NCBI GenBank assembly: GCA_036897095.1
Contig: JAYMSP010000064.1
Coordinates: forward strand, 31,287 to 95,286
Length of the DNA: 64,000 nucleotides
Direction: 5' to 3'
Source of the DNA: Plantago elongata
Lineage: Eukaryota; Streptophyta; Magnoliopsida; Lamiales; Plantaginaceae
Shown: piece after piece, positions 1 through 13,100 of the stretch
How positions within the stretch are numbered: the first letter of the stretch is position 1
Layout: each line of letters starts with the position of its first letter
The notes under the pieces: model-generated
Seen by the model: only the letters and a program-made list of their open reading frames with translations
Database searches by the model: none
What the model was told of the DNA's origin: nothing
Made by a program: the position numbers and the translations under genes

Positions 1-1070
1 GGCGAAATGAAGAAGATGGGGATTTTCAAATAGAACATCAAGGACAAAAATGACTTTTTATACCAATTGGTGATCTAGATGTGAGGGTGAAATTTATTGA
101 TGTATTATGGTAAAAATTCATGTAATTGGTGACCTAGATGTAACTTGCCCATTTAATTTGCATGTCAGTATCATTATTTTAAATTAATACATTAAGTTCA
201 TGATAATCTGGAATGGATGTGATGTATGAATAATAAAGACCACCAACCATCATGCATTCATAAAATGTAAATATGAAAATGTGCATAAAAAGGAATGTAA
301 TGTATATGTATTGCTCTTTTTTAAGTCACTCTTTAAGTTTCAATTCAAAAAGTAAATAGATTATTGCGTAATCGATAAAGAATATTGTGAATATATATGA
401 CTCTGGTCTTTATTGCTCACAATCTCTCAATTTCATCGCACATCAAAACTATAGCAAAAGCAGAAGTAATATATATGATATTATAAAGATAAACAATATA
501 TATATATTGAGATTGTCATCCCACATTATCTTTCGACTAAAAATTTACAAAGATAAATACGAAGGATCCTCTAGCTATATCAATTGTCTTTACCGTAAAT
601 AAAAAGTCATTGTGTGTACAAAGGGTAGGTTTCTCAATAAAATAAAGTGCATGTCAATCATATTGTTGATCTATTACTTTACTATCTAATAAACTACTAA
701 AATACTTAAAACCTAACATAAGTAGTAACAATTTATGATATCATAATTAAATATATAGTAAGAACAATATGTTTATATACCAATTACATATTAGTCTAAT
801 TGTGATCTAGCTAGGTTTGCGAGTTAATATCATTTTAGAATAAAAATTATATCCGACTTTCTCAATTTTCTTTTTCAATTAAAAATTAAACGTAATGAGA
901 TTCGTTTATAAGACAAAAATCAATTATATGTCATTGAGTCAGAGGCTTTATTGAGAATATTATCTAATATCAATTTACCAATAAAATAAAGATGTTATTA
1001 TTTATAATTTTACCAGAAACTAAAATATTATCTAATCCCGAATGGCGAACATGGTACATTTATACCCTAG
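1..1070. other. AT-rich intergenic stretch
   Basis: No coding region, RNA gene or bounded mobile element is visible. The only open frames are short and of low-complexity composition. It lies upstream of the TATA box of the first gene and so includes its distal promoter. Confidence 0.6.
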
Positions 1071-1080
1071 TATATATATA
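1071..1080 (+). promoter_or_regulatory. TATA box of the MBD9-like gene
   Basis: A run of TATATATATA is followed about 30 bases on by a pyrimidine-rich, leader-like stretch (about 1105-1250) that ends in a good donor (TGTAG|GTAAG, donor at 1251). A fitting acceptor (TTGCCAG) ends at 2207. The transcript therefore appears to have a non-coding first exon and a leader intron of about 950 bases before the ATG at 2324. Confidence 0.5.
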
Positions 1081-1652
1081 GCATCGACATCGAAAATGCT
1101 CATTGAACTTTGAAATCGCTCATTTGTTCTTTTCCTCCTCTCTTTCTCCTCAGTCGCGCCTCCACTTCCTCAGGCACACACCGATCTACTATAGAACGGA
1201 AAACAACGTTGGTTGTTTTAACCCCTACATCTACGAATTCAGAGTGTAGGTAAGATTTTTTTTCAATTTAAATGTTTTCAATTGGGATTTTGATTTATAC
1301 GAATTGCTTATATGTTCTAGGTCATAATCTAAAAACTTCTCCGAAACTTTTGAATATATTAATTTATTGATTTTCGATTAATAAGGGATCAACCAAATGA
1401 TTCTGGCACACATCATCTATGGATGAACTAAAATGTTGTAGAAGCGATGAATTTCTCTTTTGCGGTGTCAGTGTGACATCCATAGATTTCGAAGATTTAT
1501 ATGTCAAAAGTTTCAATTTTTTCTCCTTCTCAATCTTTTGCTTATTAATCTACCATTTTTTGCAGTGCAAAATTTTGTGATTTCGATGTGTGATGAAATC
1601 GAGTTCTCATGACCAATAAATTAGTTGTACTGTGTCTCAAGTGATCAGGGAC

Positions 1653-1780
1653 TGATTGGTATACAATTTGAATTGGTAAAACCCAATTAAAATTGACAAA
1701 ACTCAATTAAAATTGACAGTTTCGTGTACAAAAATGTCAATTTAAATTGGATTTTGCCAATTCAAATTGCATATCAATCA
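1653..1780. mobile_element. foldback MITE with 46-bp inverted arms
   Basis: Bases 1653-1698 and 1735-1780 are near-perfect reverse complements of each other, each arm starting TGATTGRTATRC and containing AATTTGAATTGG. A spacer of only 36 bases separates them. This is the form of a small non-autonomous DNA element. It sits in the leader intron of the MBD9-like gene, so its hairpin would be transcribed. I could not fix the target duplication or superfamily with certainty. Confidence 0.7.
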
Positions 1781-2323
1781 ATCACTGGAGATTTTATTAA
1801 TTCCTTAATGTTAAACGTGAAACGTAGCTTGAATGAGTAATGTTTAAATTTTCTTTAAATTTGTGTTGTCGTGGATGTCATGATGAATGACTGTATGAAT
1901 GATGTCGGGTTTCCTTTTGAGTGTAATTTTATTGGACTATTTTAATGAATAGCCACTTGACTTTTATTTATTTAATATTTGCGTAACTATATTGACTTAA
2001 GTAGTGTCTCTCTTCAGGGTTGGGAATAAAAAATTAATTATAGGTTCGTACTTTTCTCCCGAACCCCTCAAAATACGTCATATATACTTTTGCGCCTAGA
2101 TTCAAATCCTATATTCGCCCTTCTTGATATGTTCTTTACTACTACTCTCCATCATTAAATTGTTAATTCAAGATCCATGTTATTATTTGTTTGCTTGACA
2201 TTGCCAGGGTCCATAACTAAAACTTGAAGTTGCCCATCCAAGCATACCAAGGTACTTCGCCACATATAAGGACATCTCCAGCAGTTGCAACTCGCTCAGT
2301 ACCAAAATCTATATACTACGAAA

Positions 2324-5300
2324 ATGGAGAATTTTATAGATGATAGAACTCGGACAGTAGAAGATTCAAACACAAAACAAAACCCTCCTTTGGGATTTCA
2401 GATAAAAACAGAGTTGTCAACAATATTTGGTGCCATTATTCAGGTTAGATAATACACTTGAACTCCAAACTATTGCGTCATATATATCTACCTCGTCCTT
2501 TTTAGAACTGTTGTCACATATTAAGTTGTATTTTGTTCTCTTTGAATGCAGATATGGAATTTTCTTTGCTTTTTCCATGAAATATTATGTTCGGGAAGAA
2601 GAACTATATCTCTCGCGGAGCTTACTATAGAACTTACGGAAGCAGTTCCGAATATACTATACGAAGCTCATATGTCAATGCTGCGGATTCTGCTACATAT
2701 GCTAATGACATTGAAATGTAAAAGTAACAAGGGCATAGAAAACTCAGCCTGTTTGGTTGCAATCAATGGTGATTTGGCCATTCTTAATGAACTAACTTGG
2801 CCAGAATTAGCTTGGAGGTACGGTTTTGTGTTCCATTTGGTTCACCCATCCTTCGAGGGTGAAAATCTGGATTCTTCACAGGTTCATGATATCGCACGCT
2901 ACGTACATGGTGATGGTGGGTCAGCTTGTGGTGCATTAACTGGACTTGTTGGACTGGAAGTGGACACACAAGTGAGTTTAGACCTGAACTTCATGTGTTT
3001 GTTTTAGTATTTTTCCATGTTTCGGCATATATAATGTAACAAGGATCCGGTTTTTATACATTTGTGTATGATATGTCATGATATTTATGTTGCTTGTGTC
3101 ATGTTCAGTTGTTTGCAGCAGCTACAAATGCTATATATGGTCACCTGGACCACAAAGACTTAATCTTCATTAATGATACATATTCGAACTCTGAAAGTGG
3201 ACTTGTCCCTCCTACCATCTTGACAAATGATGGGATTCCAGACTGGGTTCGAGAATTGGAACCAGTAAAACATTTGAAGACGAATGTAGGCTCGAAAATA
3301 AGAGCATGCATTCGGAAATCTATTGATAAATGTCCTGAGGAATGGGCAAAAGAGATTTTAGAAAGATCAATTAGTAAAGAAGTGTACAAAGGCAATGCTT
3401 CTGGTCCAACCAAGGTGATATGCATCACCTGCATAATTTATATTTTGGAATTTTATGCAACCTTCGTTTCCTGACTTATAAATTCTTTGGTATTTGCCAG
3501 AATGCTGCCATGGGTGTAGTTGCACGATATCATGCCGGGCTAAAGAATGTTGCATTGAGACAGAGGACGGGGAAGTCTGTATCCATATCAACCACGGTTA
3601 TGAGGAACTGTCGTATTTTGTTGCGACAGGTAGTGAGTGAGTTCTGCAAGTTGCAAGGGAAGCAAAACATTCGATCCAGACATATTCTAACGCGGCCTTT
3701 GGGTGTTAGGACTACTGACTTGAGATTGGATTTCAGGACCATTGATATGAGACTGGGAGCCGGTACATACTGTGGTTCGTTCCAAGCTTTCAAGGAGGAT
3801 GTCAACGAGGTCCGTTTAAGTTACTCCTGTCTCGTTTATCTTGCGAATGACTCAGTATTCTATTGATCTTTTTGTTACCGTTCTCCTTTTATTAATAAGC
3901 TTGTGCATTGGCAGCTATTGAATATCATGTCACCTGCATCCTCTGAATTAGTGAACAACTTTGAACAGGAGTACAAAAAGGAGGTACATAATCATACACA
4001 CTTATCTGTTTTTCGTGCACATGTCCTTTCTCTTTCCGCATAGGGCCAGGAATGGCCCTGAATCTAAAGGTCATCGGGTTTGCGTGCTTACAAACTTGTG
4101 TGATGTCTTTGTCTCTGGAGTCAGGTTCTTGCCTTGTACAAAAAGTTGTTGAAGTACAGTGAACTAGAGTCCTTGGATCCAGAGTCAAGGAAGGATGTCG
4201 AACGACTCACTGCAACAACAAATGAAATTCCAGAAGTCTTTTGGGATGGAATATTGTGCCAAGTATGCGGTGTGGATAAAGACGACCACAAGCTTCTCCT
4301 GTGTGATAACTGTAATGAAGGCTATCACATATACTGTTTGTGTCCACCTCTTTCCAAAGTTCCTCCTGCAGGGAAAAAGTGGTATTGTCCTAGACACGAT
4401 GCTTCACCCGTTACGTGTGATGCATCAACTTGCCAAGAAAGAAAGGAATCGACTGGAAACGTTGTCACTGATCATCTAGCTGCTATGTTGCAAGAAAGAG
4501 ACTACTGGGAGTTAAATGCTTCAGAGGTTAGCCTACTTAGAACCTTGTTCTTTATCTGCTTTTGATTTCGATTCTCTATTTTTCGATCATAACAGACATT
4601 TGTATTTGTAATTTCCTACTATCAAGCTGTATGTTTATTTGTGTTAAATGTTTACTAATATTTTCTTTTTTTTAACCACGCAGAGAGTAGGTTGGCTCAA
4701 GTTCTTTGAGGATATGATGATGTACATGAAAAATGTACAGGACTACGCTAAGCATAAAACGAGTACAAGTATAGGAAACAAGTTCTTGGGAGTAGATTCA
4801 GCAAGCAGATTGTATTGGAAATTGGATGCAGGTTCTAACCATTGCATAGTTGTTGGTGAAAAGAGCACACCCCATCCAATCCTTTCTCAACATTCTGGAT
4901 CAATTCCTGTTGAGCAACCGAACTCTTCAGTTGCTGATGGTACACAAGATGTATCTCCTCCCAAATATGAGGATATTTTCTGTGGGAGTACGTCGGATTA
5001 CTCTTCCTGGATATGTTATCAATCGGAACAGGAGATAACAAGGATAATGGATTTTGTCAAAGGTGACAAATTGATGGAACGGAAGTTGAATGACTCGGTT
5101 TGGAAACATCCTGGGGTTCAACAAGATGTTCCTGATAACTTATATGGGCAAAACCGCAAGGGATTGCAATCTTCCTCCTTGAAATCCCCATATCCGCTTA
5201 CTAAAGCAACGGAACATCTGCAAGCCAGCTATAGTCCTCTTGCTGAGTTATCAGAAAGAAATTTGCACAAAGGGAAAACTATTGCTACTGATAACATTTT

Positions 5301-6236
5301 CAGATGTGATTGCTTAGAGCTGATTCTTCCAGGAAGAACACTGCACTGCAAAGACTGCCACGGAACTTGTGCTACCGTAAAAGAACTCCGGTCACATGGT
5401 GATGGTATATGCAACTTACCCCCGATGATGCCATTCAAGGGCGAAGAGATGTGCAGCAGTTTGAATGGTGAGGGCACATCCAGCGCTGCTGTCAATGAGT
5501 TTGAAAAGGGTAATGCAACTAATCTTGATATAAAACATTGCAAATACTTTCATATCCTGCATATTTTGCACAAATTAAGCTGGTAAATGAAGTGTGCCTT
5601 CTTCATGTTCCTGATTTTGCAGGAACACAAAGAATTGGAACTTGTGAAGACATGGAGATTGACAACACCACTATGTCATCACAAAAGGTCGATGTGGAGT
5701 TGGACACGGTTGGCAAGTTCTTTGAGATACCGGTGTTATCAAAACAGCCACTAAAGAATGAAAAATCTCTTGATGTTTTGAAACATCTCAAATTGAGCCT
5801 GCTGGACATGGAAGCTGCAGTTCCCGAACATGCTGTGAAATCATCAAGAGCATGCATCAGCAAAAAACAGGCCTGGCGTAAATTTGTAAAATCTGCGAAC
5901 ACGATATATAAGGTTGGTTGGTTGGTTAAATAAACATAAACCACTAGATAACATTCTACCAATATGTACACTAAAAAGGTCCTTTGCTGAGAATCTTGTC
6001 ATTTGCAGATGGTTCAAGCAACACTCGTATTTGAGGACATGATCAAACCTGAGTTTTTGGGCAAGTCATGGCAAAATTGGTCTTCTGTCTCGGCAGCTGC
6101 CAAGATATCTACCTTAGCTGCACTGTCTCTGCGCATATACGCATTGGATGCTGCCATCGGTAACAGTTACTCACTAGAGAAGCCAAATCTCTACCCAAAT
6201 GCAACACAAGGGGAGGCGCAGCGTGGCCAGATTTAA
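2324..6236 (+). CDS. MBD9-like chromatin protein, N-terminally short
   Basis: Proposed exons: 2324-2443, 2552-2971, 3109-3414, 3501-3809, 3915-3983, 4125-4526, 4684-5509, 5623-5912, 6009-6236. All join in frame to give about 989 residues. The product matches the C-terminal half of plant methyl-CpG-binding-domain protein 9, which acts in the nucleus with ISWI/SWR1-type remodelling complexes. Visible in order are a DDT-like helical region (about 41-180, with LTWPELAWRY), a bromodomain-like segment (about 250-408, including DFRTIDMRLGAG and WAKEILERSISKEVY) and a PHD finger (453-499). A conserved cysteine-bearing module lies around DCLELILPGRTLHC, and the tail has NWSSVSAAAKISTLAALSLR. The PHD ligands are C453, C456, C468, C471, H476, C479, C496 and H499; the last is normally Cys. 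Full-length MBD9 is roughly twice as long, and no MBD or first PHD is encoded upstream here. The gene has its own TATA and leader. The start is the first ATG after an in-frame stop at 2267. It may be a truncated paralogue. Confidence 0.82.
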
Positions 6237-7162
6237 CGGCTTAGAAGCCAGAGTAAATGTATCAACTGTACAAGAATCAAGTTTCTAGTGTAATGTCAAA
6301 TCATTTTTTCACCATTTCCCATCATAGATCAAGGAAAAGTGATTCTCTCTCTCGTTCATATAAAGGTAACAGACTATTTGGATACTATTTGGATTATAAC
6401 TTGAACTGAAACTAACTCAACTGGAGTTGAATTCTTTTATACGAAAACTCAATTCCAGCTGAGTTGTTTCAATTCAATCCAAACCGCCCACGTATATCTC
6501 GTTGCCGTATCATCTTAGTCTAATCAATTAAAAGCACGTCAATAACGATGACACAACGCATCAAATTACAGTATCATATAAGGGTCCGTATAGAAGCACA
6601 ATCTGGGTGCACGGATGTCAACTTTGTACCAATATCTTACAACTTACAAGCTGTTCAGCAAGCCCCCCTCTGATGGGTGGTATAAAGATGACAGATACTT
6701 ATCTCTATGTACAACAGACTCTGTACACACTGACGTTCATAGCACCCAGAGTCGACGATGATCAAACAACCAGATTGCAGTTGGAATGATTGTCGTTCTT
6801 CAGAGCTCCCGTTCGGAACTCAGCAACAGAACCGGGTCTTTTCCAACAAAGTAAGCATCCTTGGCTGTAAAGGCAAGGCACTACGCTTCCACAGAGGCCG
6901 TCAACAATCAGGATGTTTCTGGAAACACGCCCAGGCATCCTCTTTGGGGGGTCATCTCATGAAGTTTGGTCCTTTTACCTATTCCTTCCGTAACTTGGAA
7001 AATTACGGAGATATATCAATGAACTTCACAAAATGATGAGCTCCATTACTGTCACAAAATACTTGTCCATACCTGTAGCTAAGTCTTTCGGAAAGAACAA
7101 GTAGTACCCACAAATTCTGCGGGATTTCATATGTGAATCACTTCCATTGATGAGGGATACAA
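6237..7162. other. spacer between convergent genes
   Basis: The MBD9-like gene (+) and MED12 (-) end towards each other here. The stretch should hold both 3' UTRs. Apart from the foldback element at 6388-6483 I see only short open frames with no family resemblance. Confidence 0.6.
6388..6483. mobile_element. short foldback (MITE-like) element
   Basis: The left half starts TTTGGATTATAACTTGAACT. The reverse complement of the right half starts TTTGGATTGAATTGAAAC, and both continue into AACTCARCTGGARTTGA around a centre near 6435. The arms are imperfect. It lies just past the MBD9-like stop codon, probably in its 3' UTR or the adjoining spacer. Confidence 0.5.
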
Positions 7163-10100
7163 TCAGCTGTCTTCGTCTACTGTTCCAATGTATGTGAGGT
7201 AAGTCCGTCTAACTCTTACTGCTCCCTTAACCAAATTGGAAGCCTTCAAATTGGCATGATCGGTGCTACCGGCAGAGTTGGGTGAACGCTGGCCTGATCC
7301 AGCTCCATCCTCCAAAAGGGTCCATGGGTCAGTTTCTTGGTCGGGATCCTGCTGTGTAGTCTGAGGCTTGGATTTCGAATTCGCTGAATTACGCCCCGAC
7401 AAGACAGGGGTTCTCTGAGGCAAGCTTGAACTGCTTGGATTCAAAAAGGTTACTGGATTGCTGGGCTGAAGACAGGTTAATGCTGCAGCAGGTAACGGGG
7501 TCGCCTGCCAAGATATTGAACTCCGTGAAACTGGAAAAAGAATAGGCATTGCAGCTTGAATGCGCCACCGGATTCTCTGAGGCAACTCCATGCAATCCAA
7601 CTCATTCTGCATGGAAACGTTATAAATTAGACAGTCGGTGCTTCAATTAGGTCAAAATATGAGCAGAAAACATGACCATGCTTGTATCATACACAAATTG
7701 CACCAAATCCCCAATCACATTATTTTGCATAGGATCCCAGAAACTTTCCAGAAACCCTGCAACAAAACCTTTTCTTGCCAGATTCTGAAGTATTTTGCAC
7801 CAGAATACTTCATGAACACATGCATGAACTTTATGGAAATACCTAAAGATATTATGTTTTAATGCCTAAATAATGTTACAAGTCCAGTAGAAGATAAAGA
7901 GCAAGAGAAATTTGAGCTGTAAATATTTAGAGTAACAATAGTACGTTATTTGTAAGGTGAATCATATCAGACCTGCAGGCCTTCTGCCACTTCTCGATCA
8001 AATATAGAATAGTCATTTCGGCGATCGGTGGAGTTAGATTCAGATTTCAGTTTTAACCAGCTTGGCTGATGACTACTGAGCAAGGCATGCAGCACCAACA
8101 GTAAGCAATCAAATAGATTCTCTCCACATAGAAGTGCATCAAGAGTAGAACTTTCCAGGAGAGTATCGCCATCTCTCTTCGATGAAACAAGTGCAGTATT
8201 AACAATATGACTGACATCTTCATGCACAACCCTGCTCCCAAGGAGACGCAATGTCACGGAAGCGAGAGTGCATCTCATATTGCGTCCTGAAGGCTCCCTG
8301 CAAATTGCAAAATGATACGACAGGTGTGATTATACATAGTGGAGCACAGAATCATTGTTTGCAGGAACTGCAACACCGGCAGCAACACATTGATATGAAA
8401 GACTGGTAACATGTTGACACAAACACAAGTTCGGGGGTATAAACGCACTTAGAATTTGTTCCCTGTCATAAACACCACTCAGCCAAAAAAAATAAAAAAA
8501 ATAGTTAAGTACAGATGTAAATCCAAATCATAATATCACCCAACGAACATGTTGGTGAAACTGTTACATGAGAATAAATTTACATGAAGTTAGTGCTGCG
8601 TCGTGAAAGCTTGGCCAAATGGAAAAAATCTCCCGATATGTATACCAGTTGTTAAAAGAAAAAACACACTATCACTGAAGTTTGGACGGAAAAAATTAGG
8701 TGCATAAAGCTGAGATGCAGTGTATGCCAATGCAACAGTGCACAAAGTGCACCCAAGCAGTGTGCAGACTGCATATAGGTGCAGTCAGCCAGTAACAGAG
8801 ACCGAAACAGACTCCGGAGAAATTGGGTGCATAAAGCTGAGATGCAGTCTATGCCAATGCAAGTGGACAAAGTGCACACTAGCATAACATCCTATCAATT
8901 AATAAATATGCAGATCCTCAAAAAGTAATTTATCGATAGGAAAAATACCTGTCTGACCAAATGACCCGGAGTAATCTGAGAAGGAACTGCAACCGCAAAG
9001 TCATAGAGGATCTGAGTGCAGTTGGAGAAGGTGGAACTGTGTCTGATGATCCAGTTGATTGTCTGGCAATTGCAGGGCTACTACTTTTCCCAGTCTTCCT
9101 ACTGCTGCTTTTACTGGGAGGACTTCCAATAGCAGGAACAGAAGTTGCAGCTAATTTCCCATCTCCACGAGTAACAGCATTTATTTTTTGCTCAATGTTA
9201 CTCATTTGCTTGATCATTTCACTTGCAAAATTATAGCGCACCTCATCCGAACCCTGATCTAGACATGGAAGGATTAGTTTGATAAGAGCTCTTTCAGTCG
9301 CATGCTGCTGGCTTACAATGAAGCCTTCAACATCCAAAACACCAGATCCTTTCCCAAACTGATTGAACTCAGGCCTTTCGTCAACAACTTCTCCTTCTTC
9401 CAAGGTACCAACTTCAGATTTCCCTTTGTCTCCTTTGTTGGTCACTACATTGCCCTCAGAACGACACCATCCCCAAGGTTTCCAATACTGAGGCTTCATT
9501 GGCAGGTCTTTCAATTCAGCAGCAATGTTTATAACTTTCTGTCGGATTGATTTTCTACCATAAAGCACTTCAGAGCCTCTAAGCAACCATTTTGCTTGTG
9601 ACAGGATTGAATCCCCAAGTGACTTTCCCAGTAGATGTATAACCTCAGAGAATACGGGAGCCGCATCAGGTCTGACTAGTAACCTGGTGAGAATAATTTG
9701 AATAAAGATACTCTCATTGTCACAAGCATTATTTTTATCAGGATTAGCAGAGAGAGATTTTATAGCCTCAGAAAAGGTGACATCATTTTCCATCTTCTCA
9801 TTGACGGCCTGTTCGTTTAAGAAGAGCCTGAGCTGAACCCACTGCCAATGAAATCTTGCAGGTTGTAAGGTATCCAGGACGTTCACAAGCTTACCCACAA
9901 GTTTTTTCACATTTTCACCACATTGCTTTTTCAGCTCACTTGCACTAGAGACCCTTTTACCCTCATCCACTTCAACCACATTTGAAACTTTACAGTCTAA
10001 CAAGGAATCTAGAAAAAGCCTAGAACGAAGAGGGACCAGGGCCGAAGCTTTCACCTTGATCTCCAAATTATTAGATTCTAGCATTGATATAAAATCCAAA

Positions 10101-13100
10101 TCAAGTGTATCTCCAGATATGAGTTCATAAAAGCCACGAGTGTCCCGAAAACATATTTCACGGAAAGGCATGTGTTTAATGGCATCAGTTATAGCAACTG
10201 CAGACAGTTGATAGAGCTGACTGAAATCTTCACGTGCCGCAAAGCTAGCATCAAGAATGGGCCTCCATATTGCAAAGGCAAAAATAGAGTATGCTGGTGG
10301 AAGAACCAAATTTAATGGGAGCATCCGCTGCATTCTGGACAGCGCCACAACAGAGGGTTCACCCAAAAGTTGGACAATTAATCCATCAGAAACTGTCCTG
10401 CAGTTGCCCACCAACACCCTGAACCAGTTGAGAGAAACCTCAACTAAATTATCCACCTTTATGGCACTCGAGGGGCGTGCATGCCCATTGACATTGGATT
10501 TCATATTCCTTACAAACTGCATTAAATCAAGCCCATCCCTCAATCTGAAGAGTGTTACCATCCTGTCCAGGCTAGAAACTCCCTGCATAATTGCACCAAT
10601 GACAAGTGCAGAAACACCAGCCGTTACTTTTGCAGCTTTTCCAAGTACAGCTTTCTGAGAATGGTTTGATGCATCATTAGGTAAATTTTGAGCTTTTCCA
10701 GGGGCCAAAGCTTGTACCAGAGCAGAAGATGCTTCTGTTGCTAAAGCAACTTCAAAGACCCGACTTTGGCGCTCTCCAAGTGCTTCCTTCAATATGCATA
10801 GACACGCCATGTGAATGCGTAATATGCGACGAGCAAAATGCAATGAGCTGGAAGGTGAAGGGAGGTTCAAGTGGTTACTGCTAGAAGGTAAATCAGGAAT
10901 TCTAGCAATAACAAATGCAAAATTATTGATTATTGCAGCAACAGCAGAAGACACCAACGAAGGATCACCTTCCTGAGCGGCACCACCAGTCTGTCTCATA
11001 CAGTCCATTAAGGCTGTCACTACCTGGTGAGCTATTGGATAACCACCATCCAATGCTTCAATGTTTGGACTTTTATTTGTCGCAGAAACAAGGGTCTTCC
11101 TATCTTTGGTAGCTTCATCTACAAGCTTGTGAACTATGTCTTTCATGTTCAATCCAACTCTAGAAACGCGGTGGCCACTTATCCTTTGACGGAAATAATC
11201 ATCAAGGTCTTCAACTCCAGTTGGGACGCCAAAGGAAAAGCCAAGATCCCCTTCTGATCTTCCAGATTGAATTTCTGAAGCAAGTCTTTTGTCACAAGAA
11301 GACTTGAAGTCCTTCTCCCATTCAACAACACTAACAGCATTGCTATATTTTTTCAGAAGATGGCGGGCATATACAAAGGCTGGGCAACTAGAAAGTCTGC
11401 CATTAGATTCCAAAACAGCAGAAGCACGGCGCATTGTGGCAGACAAAATTTCAGGAACAAGATCAGCTGCTACAATAATATTTTCATACCTGAAGCAGAC
11501 AAGATTGAAAAGTGTAAGCAAAATTTTAAAACAAACGATGATCGTCTCCTTCGTTCAATCAATTCGACCAGTCAATACATGAGAAAGAATGTCAAGCTCA
11601 TCAGCAAAGAGCACTAACCGAGATATAGACAGAACGGTGTACGGGTTCAATGGTAGTTAAAACAAAGTATAGCCATTTTGTTGTATATACAGACAAAAAA
11701 AAGGACCTTCTAGATGCTATAAATTCCATAAAGAACAAGGAACTTATAAATACTCACATCATATGAAGTTGGAAAAAGTATTACAAGTCTAGCGGAAGAG
11801 GTCTTCCAGTTACCTCTCAAAACCCCCATGAGCAATAACTGAATATAGTTTCAATTGCAAGATCTTTTTATTAGATTCAATTTATTTTATTTTTTTGAAA
11901 CGGCAAAGGGTGACTCGAACCCCCGACCTATTGGTTGGAGTTGAAGCGTCTTACCAACTGAGCTACGCTTCGTTGTCTTATTAGATTCAATTGTGAATGA
12001 AGTAAAAAGAGAACTGATTAGACCACAGTCATCAGAGTTATCAATACAAATTCGAGAAACGTATCTTTGACAAAATTCAATACTTGTTCAATCTCTTCAA
12101 CTATATTAACCATATTGGCAAAGAAAGAAGATTCCAATATCACTCTCATCCATTAGCTAGAGACAGCACCTAAATCAAAAGGCCGTGATGCAAAATCAGA
12201 AGTTTTCATGGTGTTTCAGATAATAGAGTTAATGGCCTCACAAACATTCGCCATGTATATTTAACTTATATAGAACAAAAAACACATCGTCCTTGTATCT
12301 AGTTTGTGGTACCAAGAATTGTTATAGGATAGGAAACTAGGAGAGTTAGTTACTCGAGACAGGAAGGAAAAAAGAAAAAAAAATGTGCACCTGCGAATAG
12401 ATGATAACAGAAATGCCTCTCCTACTTCACATGCGTGGTTCTCTGTAAACCTAGGAATTGTCAGAACATTCCTGCTGTGGGTGGCAGAACTGGGATTGCA
12501 TGGAACTTTTGACAACAACCAGAGAAGAAACCTTATCGCTGAGACCAATTCATTACAGGTGTCCATAATATACAAAGCTGCTGACAGTTCATCTTCACCA
12601 AGCTTCCACCGAGTAGAAATCCGATCATCCGTAGATGAAAGTGGCTTATTATATTGACCAACCTTGGGGGCATTCTTTTCTGCCTCTTCAAGGGCCTGCT
12701 TTATAACAGATATCATCCATGTCGTTATAACTCTTTTCTCTGCGAACTTCATCTGCTTCAAGAATTTACCAATCAAAATAATATCACTGGAAGGTGATGT
12801 CTTTATCCCATCTATGGTTTTTCTGACATCGTCAGAACCAGTTCTATGATGTGAGCAACCACTCCTGCTTTCACATACATGGCTAGGTGAGGCTCCTTGG
12901 CTACCTTCAATACGAGTAGCTGCTAAATGTGCCAGGCTTTGAGTTTTACGTACAGATTTCTGCCTACCCTTAGGTGCCTGCTTTGCAGGCTTCGGAGCTT
13001 GTTCAGCTTTGAGGGGTTCCACATATTTCATCCCCTTCCTAACCCACCACAAATCTTCCTCGTCTGCAGAACTTGACTGCAGGTGTGAACTTCGTTCTTC

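Noticed and set aside
387-602. 71-residue open frame on the plus strand
   Set aside because: AT-rich, Ile/Tyr/Ser-biased composition with no promoter or family resemblance.
8961-11582. several plus-strand open frames of 76-133 residues
   Set aside because: They are antisense to MED12 coding exon 10, whose family match and frame continuity are clear.
11898-11973. functional tRNA gene on the minus strand
   Set aside because: A and B boxes are present but the acceptor stem does not pair properly and the T stem has a mismatch. The flanking 15-base duplication and A-rich tail fit a retrosequence instead.
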